A stretch of DNA of 64,000 bases from Peterkaempfera podocarpi (GTDB taxonomy: Bacteria; Actinomycetota; Actinomycetes; Streptomycetales; Streptomycetaceae): the NCBI RefSeq assembly GCF_042466665.1, contig NZ_CP162102.1, forward strand, positions 4,402,001-4,466,000, in the 5' to 3' direction. The position numbers and the translations under genes are program-made. Positions 52,920 through 61,005 of this stretch are shown here, in pieces; position 1 is the stretch's first letter, and each line of letters begins with the position of its first letter. Under the pieces are notes generated by a model. The model was not told the origin of the DNA and searched no databases. It saw nothing but the letters and a program-made list of their open reading frames with translations.

Positions 52920-53711
52920 ATGGAGACAGGTACGCCTGCCACGGCGCCCGAGGAGGGGCTGCCGGAGGAGGGGCTGCCGGAGGCGCCGCCCGCGGCCAGG
53001 ACGGTCTTCGGGGAGCGCTTTGAGGCGGCGGTGCGCTACGCCGAGCTGCTGGCTTCCGCAGGGGTGCAGCGCGGCCTGATCGGGCCGCGTGAGGTGCCTC
53101 GGCTCTGGGAGCGCCATGTGCTGAACTGCGCGGTGCTGGCGGAGGTGGTCCCCCAGGGGGTCACGCTCTGCGATGTCGGTTCGGGTGCGGGGCTGCCGGG
53201 GATCCCGGTGGCACTGGCTCGTCCGGATCTCTCGGTGACCCTGCTGGAACCGTTGCTGCGGCGGACCAACTTTCTGGAGGAGGCCGTCAGGGATCTCGGC
53301 CTCTCCAATGTCACGGTGCTGCGGGGGCGGGCCGAGGAGATGATCGGCAGGCTCTCCGTGGATGTGGTGACGGCCAGGGCGGTGGCCCCGCTGGACCGTC
53401 TGGCGGGCTGGGGGCTGCCGCTGCTGCGTCCTTACGGGGAGATGCTGGCGCTGAAGGGTGACTCGGCGGAGCAGGAGCTCTCGGAGGCCCGGGGGGCGCT
53501 GACCAAGCTTGGTGCGGTGGAGTGGTCGGTGGTGCGGGCCGGTGCGGGGACGGTCGAGACCCCGACCCATGTGGTCCGCGTCCAGGTGGGTGAGAGTCCG
53601 GGTGGGGTGCGGGCGGCGACCCGTCGCGCCAAGGCGGCTCGGGCGGACCGGGCAGGCGGCGGTGTTCGGGGCTCCGCCGGTGGCCGCGGGGGCGGACGCC
53701 GCCGACGTTGA
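52920..53711 (+). CDS. rsmG: 16S rRNA (guanine-N7) methyltransferase RsmG (GidB)
   Basis: 263 residues. SAM-binding CDVGSGAGLPGIPVALARPD, TLLEPLLRRTNFLEEAV and VTARAVAPLDRLAGWGLPLL are family motifs. Methylates G527 of 16S rRNA; loss gives low-level streptomycin resistance and can boost antibiotic production in Streptomyces. The basic C-terminal tail (ARADRAGGGVRGSAGGRGGG) is extended. ATG at 52920 follows GAGGGAAGAGG; the open frame upstream crosses the parS site and is rejected. Confidence 0.95.
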   Translation: METGTPATAPEEGLPEEGLPEAPPAARTVFGERFEAAVRYAELLASAGVQRGLIGPREVPRLWERHVLNCAVLAEVVPQGVTLCDVGSGAGLPGIPVALARPDLSVTLLEPLLRRTNFLEEAVRDLGLSNVTVLRGRAEEMIGRLSVDVVTARAVAPLDRLAGWGLPLLRPYGEMLALKGDSAEQELSEARGALTKLGAVEWSVVRAGAGTVETPTHVVRVQVGESPGGVRAATRRAKAARADRAGGGVRGSAGGRGGGRRRR

Positions 53712-54126
53712 GGCGTGGGCAGTGGTCCTTACAGGGGCGGTGGCGGATTCCTTGGCCACCGCCCCTTGAGTTTGCCTCGGAGTGTCGCTACTTCAGATAT
53801 GCGACAAAACGGGCATGGTGTTTCACGTGAAACGTCGATCCCTACTTCCAGGAATCTTGAGCCGCAGCAGGGCTGCGGGCTTCGAGCCACCGTCTGTGAT
53901 GGGTTCGGGGGGCCCTCCGGGTGAAGATCCGGTTGCGGAAGGAGCGGATGGTCCACAACCCGCACCCAAGCGGCCGCGGCTGCGCGATGATGCCTCGAAG
54001 ACCTCAGTTTCCACCGCGCACTCCGCCGACATTCCCGGATTCGCCGTTCAGAGCGGGCGCGGTGGCGGTGACCGGCCCGGAGAGGGGAGCCGACCCTTGC
54101 AGTCCGATGTTCATGGCACTCAGCCG
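53712..54126. other. rsmG-parA intergenic region
   Basis: About 415 bases that hold one parS near-match and presumably the parAB promoters. The frame is open through it, but the translated sequence is low-quality and not conserved-looking. Confidence 0.5.
53819..53834. promoter_or_regulatory. parS: parS site, one mismatch
   Basis: TGTTTCACGTGAAACG; the core GTTTCACGTGAAAC (53820-53833) is a perfect 14-base palindrome. Confidence 0.85.
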
Positions 54127-55299
54127 ATGACCGACTCCATGGACCCAGCCGCCGCAGCCGCTCTGTGGTCCGGCCGAAGGTCTGATCCCCTGCCGGGCCC
54201 GCGGGAGGAGGCCCATCCCGCAGGCGCCGGGTCCATGCAGCCGGACCTGACTCACCAAGCCCTGTCCCCCATGCACGGCGTCGATGTTTCACGTGAAACA
54301 CTGGCGCGCATGCAGGATGCCGAGACTCCCCCGCCGATCGACATCGGGCCCGTTGTCGACACCCCCATCGGGAGGGCGGCCCAGCTTGCCGTGGAGGCAC
54401 TGGGCCGTACCGGAGAGGGACTGCCGAGGCCGGCGGAGACCAGGGTCATCGTGGTCGCCAACCAGAAGGGTGGCGTCGGCAAGACGACCACCACCGTCAA
54501 TCTGGCCGCGTCGCTGGCCCTGCATGGCTGCCGGGTGCTGGTCGTCGACCTCGACCCCCAGGGCAATGCCTCCACCGCTCTGGGCGTCGACCACCATGCC
54601 GAGGTCCCCTCGATCTACGAGGTCCTGGTGGAGGGCAAGCCGCTGGCCGATGTGGTGCAGCCCGTGGTGGAGGTGGAGGGGCTCTTCTGCGTCCCGGCCA
54701 CCATCGACCTGGCCGGCGCCGAGATCGAGCTGGTCTCCCTGGTGGCCCGGGAGAGCCGGCTGCAGCGCGCCATCGAGGCGTATGAGCAGCCGCTGGACTA
54801 TGTCCTCATCGACTGCCCGCCGTCGCTCGGTCTGCTGACCGTGAACGCCCTGGTCGCCGGTCGGGAGGTGCTGATCCCGATCCAGTGCGAGTACTACGCG
54901 CTGGAGGGTCTCGGTCAGCTGCTGCGCAATGTGGAGCTGGTGCGAGCGCACCTCAACCCGCAGCTGCATGTCTCCACCATCCTCCTCACCATGTATGACG
55001 CGCGGACCAGGCTGGCCGCCCAGGTGGCCGAGGAGGTGCGCAGCCACTTCAGCAAGGAGGTGCTGCGTACGGCGATCCCGCGGTCGGTGCGGATTTCGGA
55101 GGCCCCGAGTTACGGCCAGACGGTTCTCACCTACGATCCGGGTTCCAGCGGTGCGCTCTCCTATCTGGAGGCTGCTCGGGAGCTGGGACTGCGTAGTGTC
55201 CCGGAGGCGGAGACGGGCGCAGCTGATCGGCAGGACTACGGAGTCGGCATGCAGGCCGGTTCGGTGGAGGGACAGAGCACGATGGAGGGCAACCGGTGA
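54127..55299 (+). CDS. parA: chromosome-partitioning ATPase ParA
   Basis: About 390 residues from ATG 54127. Walker-type deviant P-loop in VVANQKGGVGKTTTTVNLA, VVDLDPQGNASTALG and LIDCPPSLGLLTVNALVAG. ParA binds DNA in hyphae, drives oriC segregation and tip anchoring in Streptomyces. The N-terminal region of about 110 residues is not conserved and contains VSRET, encoded by a parS site. Other in-frame starts (54235, 54271) are possible because no strong ribosome site is seen at any of them. Followed directly by parB with a GTGA overlap. Confidence 0.9.
   Translation: MTDSMDPAAAAALWSGRRSDPLPGPREEAHPAGAGSMQPDLTHQALSPMHGVDVSRETLARMQDAETPPPIDIGPVVDTPIGRAAQLAVEALGRTGEGLPRPAETRVIVVANQKGGVGKTTTTVNLAASLALHGCRVLVVDLDPQGNASTALGVDHHAEVPSIYEVLVEGKPLADVVQPVVEVEGLFCVPATIDLAGAEIELVSLVARESRLQRAIEAYEQPLDYVLIDCPPSLGLLTVNALVAGREVLIPIQCEYYALEGLGQLLRNVELVRAHLNPQLHVSTILLTMYDARTRLAAQVAEEVRSHFSKEVLRTAIPRSVRISEAPSYGQTVLTYDPGSSGALSYLEAARELGLRSVPEAETGAADRQDYGVGMQAGSVEGQSTMEGNR
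54285..54300. promoter_or_regulatory. parS: parS site inside parA
   Basis: Perfect TGTTTCACGTGAAACA within the parA coding sequence; it is translated as VSRET. Confidence 0.97.
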
Positions 55300-56444
55300 G
55301 TGGTCGCAGGGGTCTGGGCCGAGGGCTCGGAGCGCTGATTCCGCCAGCTGCGGGTGAGGCGGAGACAGTGCGGCCGCAGGGTCAGCAGCCGGGGGCGCAG
55401 GGTCAGTCCCTGCCCAATGGGCGGACGTTGATCTCCCCTGGAGCGGCATCGCCGACCGCGGTACCGGTATTGCCTGCGGACCGCGGCACCGTCGCAGCCA
55501 AGGTGGCTGCCGCGGAGGCGTCCCGTGCGGGAACCGTCCCCGCCGCAGTCGAAGCCCCGGTGGCACCCGAGCCGGCGGTCGAACTGGCCCCGGTTTCCGG
55601 CGCCCGGTTCGCCGAACTCCCGCTGGATGCCATCACCCCCAACCCTCGGCAGCCCCGCGAGGTCTTTGACGAGGAGAAGCTCCAGGAGCTGGTCTCCTCC
55701 ATCAAGGAGGTGGGCCTGCTGCAGCCGGTGGTGGTCCGTCAGACCGGCACCGATCGCTATGAGCTGATCATGGGTGAGCGGCGCTGGCGGGCCTCCCGTG
55801 AGGCCGGTCTGGAGTCGATCCCCGCCATCGTCCGGGCAACCGAGGACGAGAAGCTGCTGCTGGACGCTCTGCTGGAGAACCTGCACCGGGCGGAGCTCAA
55901 TCCGCTGGAGGAGGCGGCGGCCTACGACCAGCTGCTGCAGGACTTCGGATGCACTCATGAGGAGCTGGCGGACCGCATCGGGCGCTCGCGGCCGCAGGTC
56001 TCCAACACCCTGAGGCTGCTGAAGGCGTCACCGGTCGTTCAGCGCAAGCTGGCTGCAGGGGTGATCTCGGCAGGACATGCCCGGGCACTGATGCAGCTGG
56101 ACGATCTGGAGGTCCAGGAGAAGCTGGCGTCCAGGATCAATGCCGAGGGGCTTTCGGTGCGCACCGTGGAGGAGATGGTGCGCGGTATGGGCCAGAGCCA
56201 CAAGCGCTCCGGTGCCCGTCCGGGAGGGCGGGTCTCCCCGGCCTTCGGTGAGCTCGCCACTCGGCTCTCCGACCGTTTCGAGACCCGGGTGAAGGTCGAG
56301 GTCGGCCAGCGCAACGGGAAGATCGGCAAGGGCAAGATCGTGGTTGAGTTCGCCTCGGTGGAGGATCTCAACCGCATCCTGGACAGCCTGGCGCCGGGTG
56401 AGAACTCGCTGCGGCGAGAGGGCCGGGAGCCCGCCGAGGGATAG
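55296..56444 (+). CDS. parB: chromosome-partitioning protein ParB (CTPase)
   Basis: 382 residues. N-terminal SGRRGLGRGLGALIPP binds ParA. The CTP-binding box is at ITPNPRQPREVFDEEKLQEL and GERRWRASREAGLESIPAIV; HTH DNA-binding region LADRIGRSRPQVSNTLRLL; C-terminal dimerisation domain follows a linker. Spreads from parS sites, seven of which lie in this window. GTG overlaps the parA stop by four bases. Confidence 0.97.
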   Translation: MSGRRGLGRGLGALIPPAAGEAETVRPQGQQPGAQGQSLPNGRTLISPGAASPTAVPVLPADRGTVAAKVAAAEASRAGTVPAAVEAPVAPEPAVELAPVSGARFAELPLDAITPNPRQPREVFDEEKLQELVSSIKEVGLLQPVVVRQTGTDRYELIMGERRWRASREAGLESIPAIVRATEDEKLLLDALLENLHRAELNPLEEAAAYDQLLQDFGCTHEELADRIGRSRPQVSNTLRLLKASPVVQRKLAAGVISAGHARALMQLDDLEVQEKLASRINAEGLSVRTVEEMVRGMGQSHKRSGARPGGRVSPAFGELATRLSDRFETRVKVEVGQRNGKIGKGKIVVEFASVEDLNRILDSLAPGENSLRREGREPAEG

Positions 56445-56461
56445 CCTTCGCACCAGCCGAC

Positions 56462-56520
56462 AGGGCCGGTCCGGACTCACCACGTGGAACTGCTCCACAG
56501 GGGAACCGGAGCCGGCCCTT
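56462..56520 (+). terminator. parAB terminator
   Basis: Imperfect hairpin AGGGCCGGTCCGG ... CCGGAGCCGGCCCT with one bulge and a T-rich edge, about 20 bases after the parB stop. Confidence 0.6.
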
Positions 56521-56641
56521 TCTCATGGGCTCCCCAGGGTGTATCCCGAGGGCATGCCATGTCCGGGAGACCGGCGGCTCGATAGGATGCCGCCGGGCCG
56601 TGATACCGGAGGACTGCGGCAGTCACCGCCCTGGAGGGGAT

Positions 56642-56836
56642 ATGCATGGCTTGTCGCGAACGGCGCTGCTGACGATCGGGCTCGGTCTGGGTGCATGCGG
56701 CGGGTTCGTCGGAGGCCTGGTCCACGACCGGCTGCGCAGACCCCGGGTCCCTCGCCAGGTGCGGGGGGCCGGGCCGATCGGTCTCTCGGCTGGCGCGGCT
56801 GCTTGCGTTCCGCGAGGCCTCCGCGTGAGGGTATGA
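56642..56836 (+). CDS. small predicted membrane protein, 64 residues
   Basis: Begins MHGLSRTALLTIGLGLGACG with one membrane segment to about residue 26, then an Arg/Pro-rich cytoplasmic-like tail. The ATG at 56642 follows GGAGGGG and the stop is 3 bases before the acetyltransferase start, giving an apparent operon. No recognised family. Whether it is expressed is unproven. Confidence 0.5.
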   Translation: MHGLSRTALLTIGLGLGACGGFVGGLVHDRLRRPRVPRQVRGAGPIGLSAGAAACVPRGLRVRV

Positions 56837-56839
56837 GGC

Positions 56840-57457
56840 ATGGGACGCAGGATTGCTCCGCTGACGCTCGACAATCTCTCAGATCTTCCCGTGACCTGCC
56901 GCTCCTGTGTCTTCTGGGAGTTGGATCCGGTGAGCGGTGAGGCTGCGGTCAAGAGCGGCAAGCCGGAACTGGAGAAGGAGTCCTGGATCTCGGGCGTGCT
57001 GCTGGACTGGGGATCCTGCGGGCGGGTGGTCTATGTCGACGAGACCCCTGTGGGCTTTGTGCTGTACGCCCCGCCGGCCTATGTCCCCCGCTCACTGGCT
57101 TTTCCCACCAGCCCGGTCTCCCCGGATGCGGTACAGCTGATCACCGGGCGGGTGCTGCCGGGATACCAGGGGCAGGGCTTGGGGCGGGCGCTGGTGCAGA
57201 CCGTCGCCAAGGATCTGGTACGTCGCGGTGTCAAGGCGATCGAGGCTTTCGGGGACGCCCGCTGGGAGACTCCAGGGTGCGTGCTGCCGGCCGACCATCT
57301 GCTGGCCGTGGGGTTCAAGACGGTTCGGACCCATCCGCGCTATCCGCGGCTCCGGCTGGAGGTTCGCTCCACGGTGTCCTGGCGGGGCGATGTGGAGGTG
57401 GCCCTGGAGCGTCTGCTGGGTGGGGCCCGCAAGGAACCGGCGCTTCGCCCTCTGTAG
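56840..57457 (+). CDS. GNAT-family acetyltransferase
   Basis: 205 residues, acetyl-CoA dependent N-acetyltransferase fold. Acceptor-binding strand VVYVDETPVGFVLYAPP and the acetyl-CoA loop RVLPGYQGQGLGRALVQTVA are clear. A conserved Cys pair in VTCRSCVFWELDP near the N-terminus is typical of this Streptomyces homologue downstream of parB. Substrate unknown. Confidence 0.9.
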   Translation: MGRRIAPLTLDNLSDLPVTCRSCVFWELDPVSGEAAVKSGKPELEKESWISGVLLDWGSCGRVVYVDETPVGFVLYAPPAYVPRSLAFPTSPVSPDAVQLITGRVLPGYQGQGLGRALVQTVAKDLVRRGVKAIEAFGDARWETPGCVLPADHLLAVGFKTVRTHPRYPRLRLEVRSTVSWRGDVEVALERLLGGARKEPALRPL

Positions 57458-57478
57458 GGGGCTCCTGGGTGAAACGAC

Positions 57479-57511
57479 GGGGCCGGATCTCCTGTATGGA
57501 GATCCGGCCCC
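57479..57511. terminator. bidirectional terminator between the acetyltransferase and trxA
   Basis: Perfect 14-base-pair hairpin (GGGGCCGGATCTCC, loop TGTAT) between convergent genes. Confidence 0.88.
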
Positions 57512-57532
57512 GGTCGTCTGTTGCGCTGCGGG

Positions 57533-57865
57533 CTACTTGCCGATGAACTCGGCCAGGTCCCGGAGGAGTGCGGCCTTGGGCTTGGCGCCCACGATGGTCT
57601 TCACGACCTCGCCGCCCTGGTAGACGTTGAGGGTCGGGATGGAGAGCACACCGTACTTGGCCGGCACCGTCGGGTTGGCGTCGATGTCCAGCTTGGCGAT
57701 GGTGATCTGGTCGCCGTACTCGGCCGCGATCTCCTCCAGCGCCGGGGCGATCTGGCGGCACGGGCCGCACCAGGCAGCCCAGAAGTCCACGAGCACAGGC
57801 TTGTCGCTCTTGAGGACGTCGGTCTCGAAACTGTCGTCCGTCACATGGATGGTGGCGCCGGCCAC
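57533..57865 (-). CDS. trxA: thioredoxin
   Basis: 110 residues, complete thioredoxin. Active site WAAWCGPCRQIAP and cis-Pro segment SIPTLNVYQGGEV. Reduces disulphides in cytoplasmic proteins, re-reduced by TrxB encoded just upstream. ATG at 57865. Confidence 0.97.
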   Translation of the reverse strand: MAGATIHVTDDSFETDVLKSDKPVLVDFWAAWCGPCRQIAPALEEIAAEYGDQITIAKLDIDANPTVPAKYGVLSIPTLNVYQGGEVVKTIVGAKPKAALLRDLAEFIGK

Positions 57866-57993
57866 GGGAACTCCTAGTGGTGTGTCGGGGGAACGCGGTG
57901 GGTGAGGTGAGCCCGGGGGTGGTCCGGAGGTCTCACTTGCAACAACAAACGGTGCACCTGATCTGTTTCAGGCGCCACTGGAGCCGCTCTCGC

Positions 57994-58009
57994 TGTTTCA
58001 CGTGAAACA
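57994..58009. promoter_or_regulatory. parS: parS site between trxB and trxA
   Basis: Perfect TGTTTCACGTGAAACA in the 150-base gap between trxB and trxA. Confidence 0.97.
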
Positions 58010-58018
58010 TGAACCGCA

Positions 58019-59002
58019 TCAGATGGCGACTGCGGCCTGCTCCGGCTCGGAGGTGTGCTCCGGGGCGGTGTCGGCCAGGGCCGCGAGATAGCGCTCGGCG
58101 TCCAGCGCGGCGGAGCACCCGGTGCCGGCGGCGGTGATGGCCTGGCGATAGGTGTGGTCCACGACGTCGCCTGCGGCGAAGACGCCCACCAGGTTGGTCC
58201 GGGTCGACGGGGCCTCCACCTTGAGGTAGCCCTCGTCGTCCAGCTCCAGCTGGCCCTTGAACAGATCGGTGCGGGGGTCGTGCCCGATGGCGATGAAGAG
58301 CCCAGTGACAGGCAGCTCCCGGGTCTCGCCGGTCTCGGTGTCACGCAGGGTCAGCCCGGCAAGCTTGGGGTCGCCGTGGATGGACTCGACCGTGCTGTTC
58401 CAGGCGAAACTGATCTTCTCGTCGGCGAAGGCCCGCTCCTGCATGGCCTTGGAGGCGCGCAGGGTGTCACGACGGTGGACCAGGGTGACCGTCTTGGCGA
58501 AGCGGGAGAGGAAGGTGGCCTCCTCCAGAGCGGTGTCACCACCGCCGACCACTGCGATGTCCTGGTCGCGGAAGAAGAAGCCGTCGCAGGTGGCGCACCA
58601 GGAGACACCGCGGCCGGAGAGCTCGTCCTCGCGGGGCAGCCCCAGCTTGCGGTGCTGGGAGCCGGTGGTGACGATGACAGCCTTGGCGTGGTGGACGGTG
58701 CCCGCGGAGTCGGTGACGGTCTTGATGTCACCGGTGAGGTCGACCTCGACGATGTCGTCGGGGACCAGCTCGGCACCGAAGCGCTCGGCCTGGGCCCGCA
58801 TGTTGTCCATGAGGTCGGGGCCCATGATGCCGTCGCGGAAACCCGGGAAGTTCTCGACCTCGGTGGTGTTCATCAGTGCACCGCCGGCAGAGACTGCCCC
58901 CTCGAAGACCAGCGGCTTCAGGGAGGCACGTGCGGTGTAGAGAGCGGCCGTGTAGCCCGCAGGGCCGGAGCCGATGATGATCACGTTACGGACGTCGCTC
59001 AC
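58019..59002 (-). CDS. trxB: thioredoxin reductase
   Basis: 327 residues. FAD-binding GSGPAGYTAALYTARASL, redox-active WCATCDGFFF, NADPH-binding VVGGGDTALEEATFLSRF, and the C-terminal FAD motif GVFAAGDVVDHTYRQAI. NADPH-dependent reductase partner of TrxA. ATG at 59002. In Streptomyces this pair is under sigma-R control; no SigR promoter was verified by eye. Confidence 0.97.
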   Translation of the reverse strand: MSDVRNVIIIGSGPAGYTAALYTARASLKPLVFEGAVSAGGALMNTTEVENFPGFRDGIMGPDLMDNMRAQAERFGAELVPDDIVEVDLTGDIKTVTDSAGTVHHAKAVIVTTGSQHRKLGLPREDELSGRGVSWCATCDGFFFRDQDIAVVGGGDTALEEATFLSRFAKTVTLVHRRDTLRASKAMQERAFADEKISFAWNSTVESIHGDPKLAGLTLRDTETGETRELPVTGLFIAIGHDPRTDLFKGQLELDDEGYLKVEAPSTRTNLVGVFAAGDVVDHTYRQAITAAGTGCSAALDAERYLAALADTAPEHTSEPEQAAVAI

Positions 59003-59116
59003 TGCATCTCCTGGTTCGCATCGCGGCCCCGCGAAGTCTGCGGGAGGGCGGCCTGCTCCGCCGCCCGGAACAACGGTTCCCTATCTTCTCGCATTCCCAG
59101 AAGACGGCGCGCCACC

Positions 59117-60118
59117 TCAGCGCTTGGGAAGTGTGCGGTGCAGCTTGACTGCGCCAGGTACGGAGGGGGTTGTGAGCTCGCATGTGGAGTCGATGAGGAA
59201 GACCTCAAGCTCGTCACTGGCGTCGTCCGGATAGACGACAACCCCGACCGGATCGCCCTCGAAGGTGCCGAAGTCTGTGGCGACGGGGTCGTCCCCGTCG
59301 TGGCCGGTGGCCTCCAGCACACAGCCCGGGAGGGAGGGGGTCGCTGCCTCCTGGGGGACACCCCTGCCGTCGGCCGGTGTTCCGGCAGGCTTCAGGGCAG
59401 TGCTGGACCTGGGGCTGGCGGCAGGCTGGACCTGGTCGCTCACCAGCTGCATGATCTGCGGCCCGAGGTTCTCCACGGTGTAGGTGGTGCCACTGCCCGC
59501 AGCGTCGGGGGCTGCGGCGCCCTGGCGTCCGGGCTCCTTGAACGAGTGGGGAGCGGCTGCCGACGCGCCCTGCCTGCCGGCTGCGGCGTCTGCCTTGGAG
59601 GCAGAGGAGTTCGCGTTGGGGCCCGAGGCGAGGCCGTGGAGAAGCGCGCCACCGAAGCCGACGGCTGCAACCAGGGCTGCGGCGGAGACCAGTGTCCCCA
59701 TGAGCCGGCGTCGACGGGTGGGCCTACCGGGCCCTCCTGAGCCAGGGCCCCCTGCGGGGGGACGGGTCCGGTCCTTGGGCCGCGAGCCTGGCGAACCCGG
59801 TGCGACCGGCGCAAGGGTCGGCATTCGCTCCGCTGCCAGAGCGGCATCGATACGACCGGCGACATCCGCGGGGATGGTGGGTTGCTCGACCGCGCCGAGC
59901 AGCGAGCGGATCTCCAGCAAGGCCTCATGGGTGTCGGCGCACTCCACGCAGTCGACCAGATGGGCGCGGAGCTCAGCGGCAGGGTCGGGAGCGAGAAGTT
60001 CCTCGACCAGGTCGGAGATGTCGTCGATCGCCGGATGGCCGTCGGGATAGGGAGTGCCGGCAGCCGAGTCATGGAACGGCGGGTCGGTCGGGCCGATGCC
60101 CGATGTGCTCGAGGTCAT
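59117..60118 (-). CDS. zinc-finger anti-sigma factor (SigM partner)
   Basis: 333 residues. N-terminal ZAS-type region HLVDCVECADTHEALLEIRS (about 53-75; HxxxCxxC), then an Ala/Pro-rich stretch, one membrane helix (LVSAAALVAAVGFGGALLHG, about 142-161), and an extracytoplasmic domain of about 170 residues ending AVKLHRTLPK. Predicted to sequester SigM in a membrane-linked manner. Start overlaps the sigM stop (ATGA), showing coupled synthesis. Confidence 0.9.
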   Translation of the reverse strand: MTSSTSGIGPTDPPFHDSAAGTPYPDGHPAIDDISDLVEELLAPDPAAELRAHLVDCVECADTHEALLEIRSLLGAVEQPTIPADVAGRIDAALAAERMPTLAPVAPGSPGSRPKDRTRPPAGGPGSGGPGRPTRRRRLMGTLVSAAALVAAVGFGGALLHGLASGPNANSSASKADAAAGRQGASAAAPHSFKEPGRQGAAAPDAAGSGTTYTVENLGPQIMQLVSDQVQPAASPRSSTALKPAGTPADGRGVPQEAATPSLPGCVLEATGHDGDDPVATDFGTFEGDPVGVVVYPDDASDELEVFLIDSTCELTTPSVPGAVKLHRTLPKR

Positions 60119-60924
60119 GCGGGCGCTGCACCTCCTCCTGCGGTCATGTCTCCGGCCATGTCCCCGGTCGGGAGAGCGGGACTCCTCCCTGGGACGGTTC
60201 CGCCTCCCTGGAGGTTCCCCGACTCGCCCCGACGGCGCCCCCCAGGGATGGGAGCACCGGACGGCGGCGATGTTTCACGTGAAACAGTGCGCGATGTTTC
60301 ACGTGAAACAGCCTGTGAAGTGTCGTCCTGGGCGGCACGGAGATGCTTGAGCATTGGCAGCAGCCGGGCACGCCCCCGGGCGCAGCGGCTCTTGACGGTC
60401 CCGACCGGCACCCCGAGCATTCCGGCCGCCTCCGCCACCGGATAGCCCTGCATATCGACCAGTATCAGCGCCGTGCGTTGCGTGGTGGGCAGTGCGGCGA
60501 GCGCCGCGGCCAGCTCATGGCGCAGCTCGCTGCGGACCACTGGTGCATCCGCAGGCTCGTCGGCGCCGAGCAGAGCGTCGATGCCTCTGCCCTCCTCCTC
60601 CAGCGGTGAGGTCCGTCGGGAGGCGGCGCGGCGCGCTCGGTCCAGGCAGGCGTTGACCACGATGCGGTGCAGCCATGTGGTGACTGCTGAGCGCCCCTGG
60701 AAGGTATGGGCGGAACGGAAGGCGGATACCAGTGCATCCTGCAGGGCGTCGGCTGCCTCCTCCCGGTCGCCCAGAGTCCGCAGTGCGACCGCCCAGAGAC
60801 GGTCGCGATGGCGGCGCACCAGCTCACCGAAGGCATCCGCGTCACCGCCCACATGGCGGGCGATGAGCTCCGCGTCGGAGAACGGTGACACGGCGGCGCC
60901 AGTGGACGGCTCCGAGCCTTCCAT
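60115..60924 (-). CDS. sigM: ECF RNA polymerase sigma factor SigM
   Basis: 269 residues. Region 2 (FGELVRRHRDRLWAVALRTL, DREEAADALQDALVSAFRS, TWLHRIVVNACLDRAR) and region 4 (TTQRTALILVDMQGYPVAEA, GVPVGTVKSRCARGRARLL) are intact. The C-terminal 75-residue tail is an extension rich in Ser/Thr/Gly and carries VSRET twice because two parS sites lie in the coding sequence. The ATG at 60924 fits GGGGAGG spacing; GTG 60930 is the alternative. Confidence 0.92.
   Translation of the reverse strand: MEGSEPSTGAAVSPFSDAELIARHVGGDADAFGELVRRHRDRLWAVALRTLGDREEAADALQDALVSAFRSAHTFQGRSAVTTWLHRIVVNACLDRARRAASRRTSPLEEEGRGIDALLGADEPADAPVVRSELRHELAAALAALPTTQRTALILVDMQGYPVAEAAGMLGVPVGTVKSRCARGRARLLPMLKHLRAAQDDTSQAVSRETSRTVSRETSPPSGAPIPGGRRRGESGNLQGGGTVPGRSPALPTGDMAGDMTAGGGAAPA
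60271..60286. promoter_or_regulatory. parS: parS site inside sigM
   Basis: Perfect TGTTTCACGTGAAACA in the sigM 3' coding region, first of a closely spaced pair. Confidence 0.97.
60295..60310. promoter_or_regulatory. parS: parS site inside sigM (second)
   Basis: Perfect TGTTTCACGTGAAACA, 24 bases centre-to-centre from the previous one. Confidence 0.97.
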
Positions 60925-61005
60925 TGACACCTCCCCTGTCCTTGGACCGGCTTCATACCTTGCCAGGCCGTCCGCTGTTCGTCAGCTCCGGCCCCCCTGC
61001 GGCAG

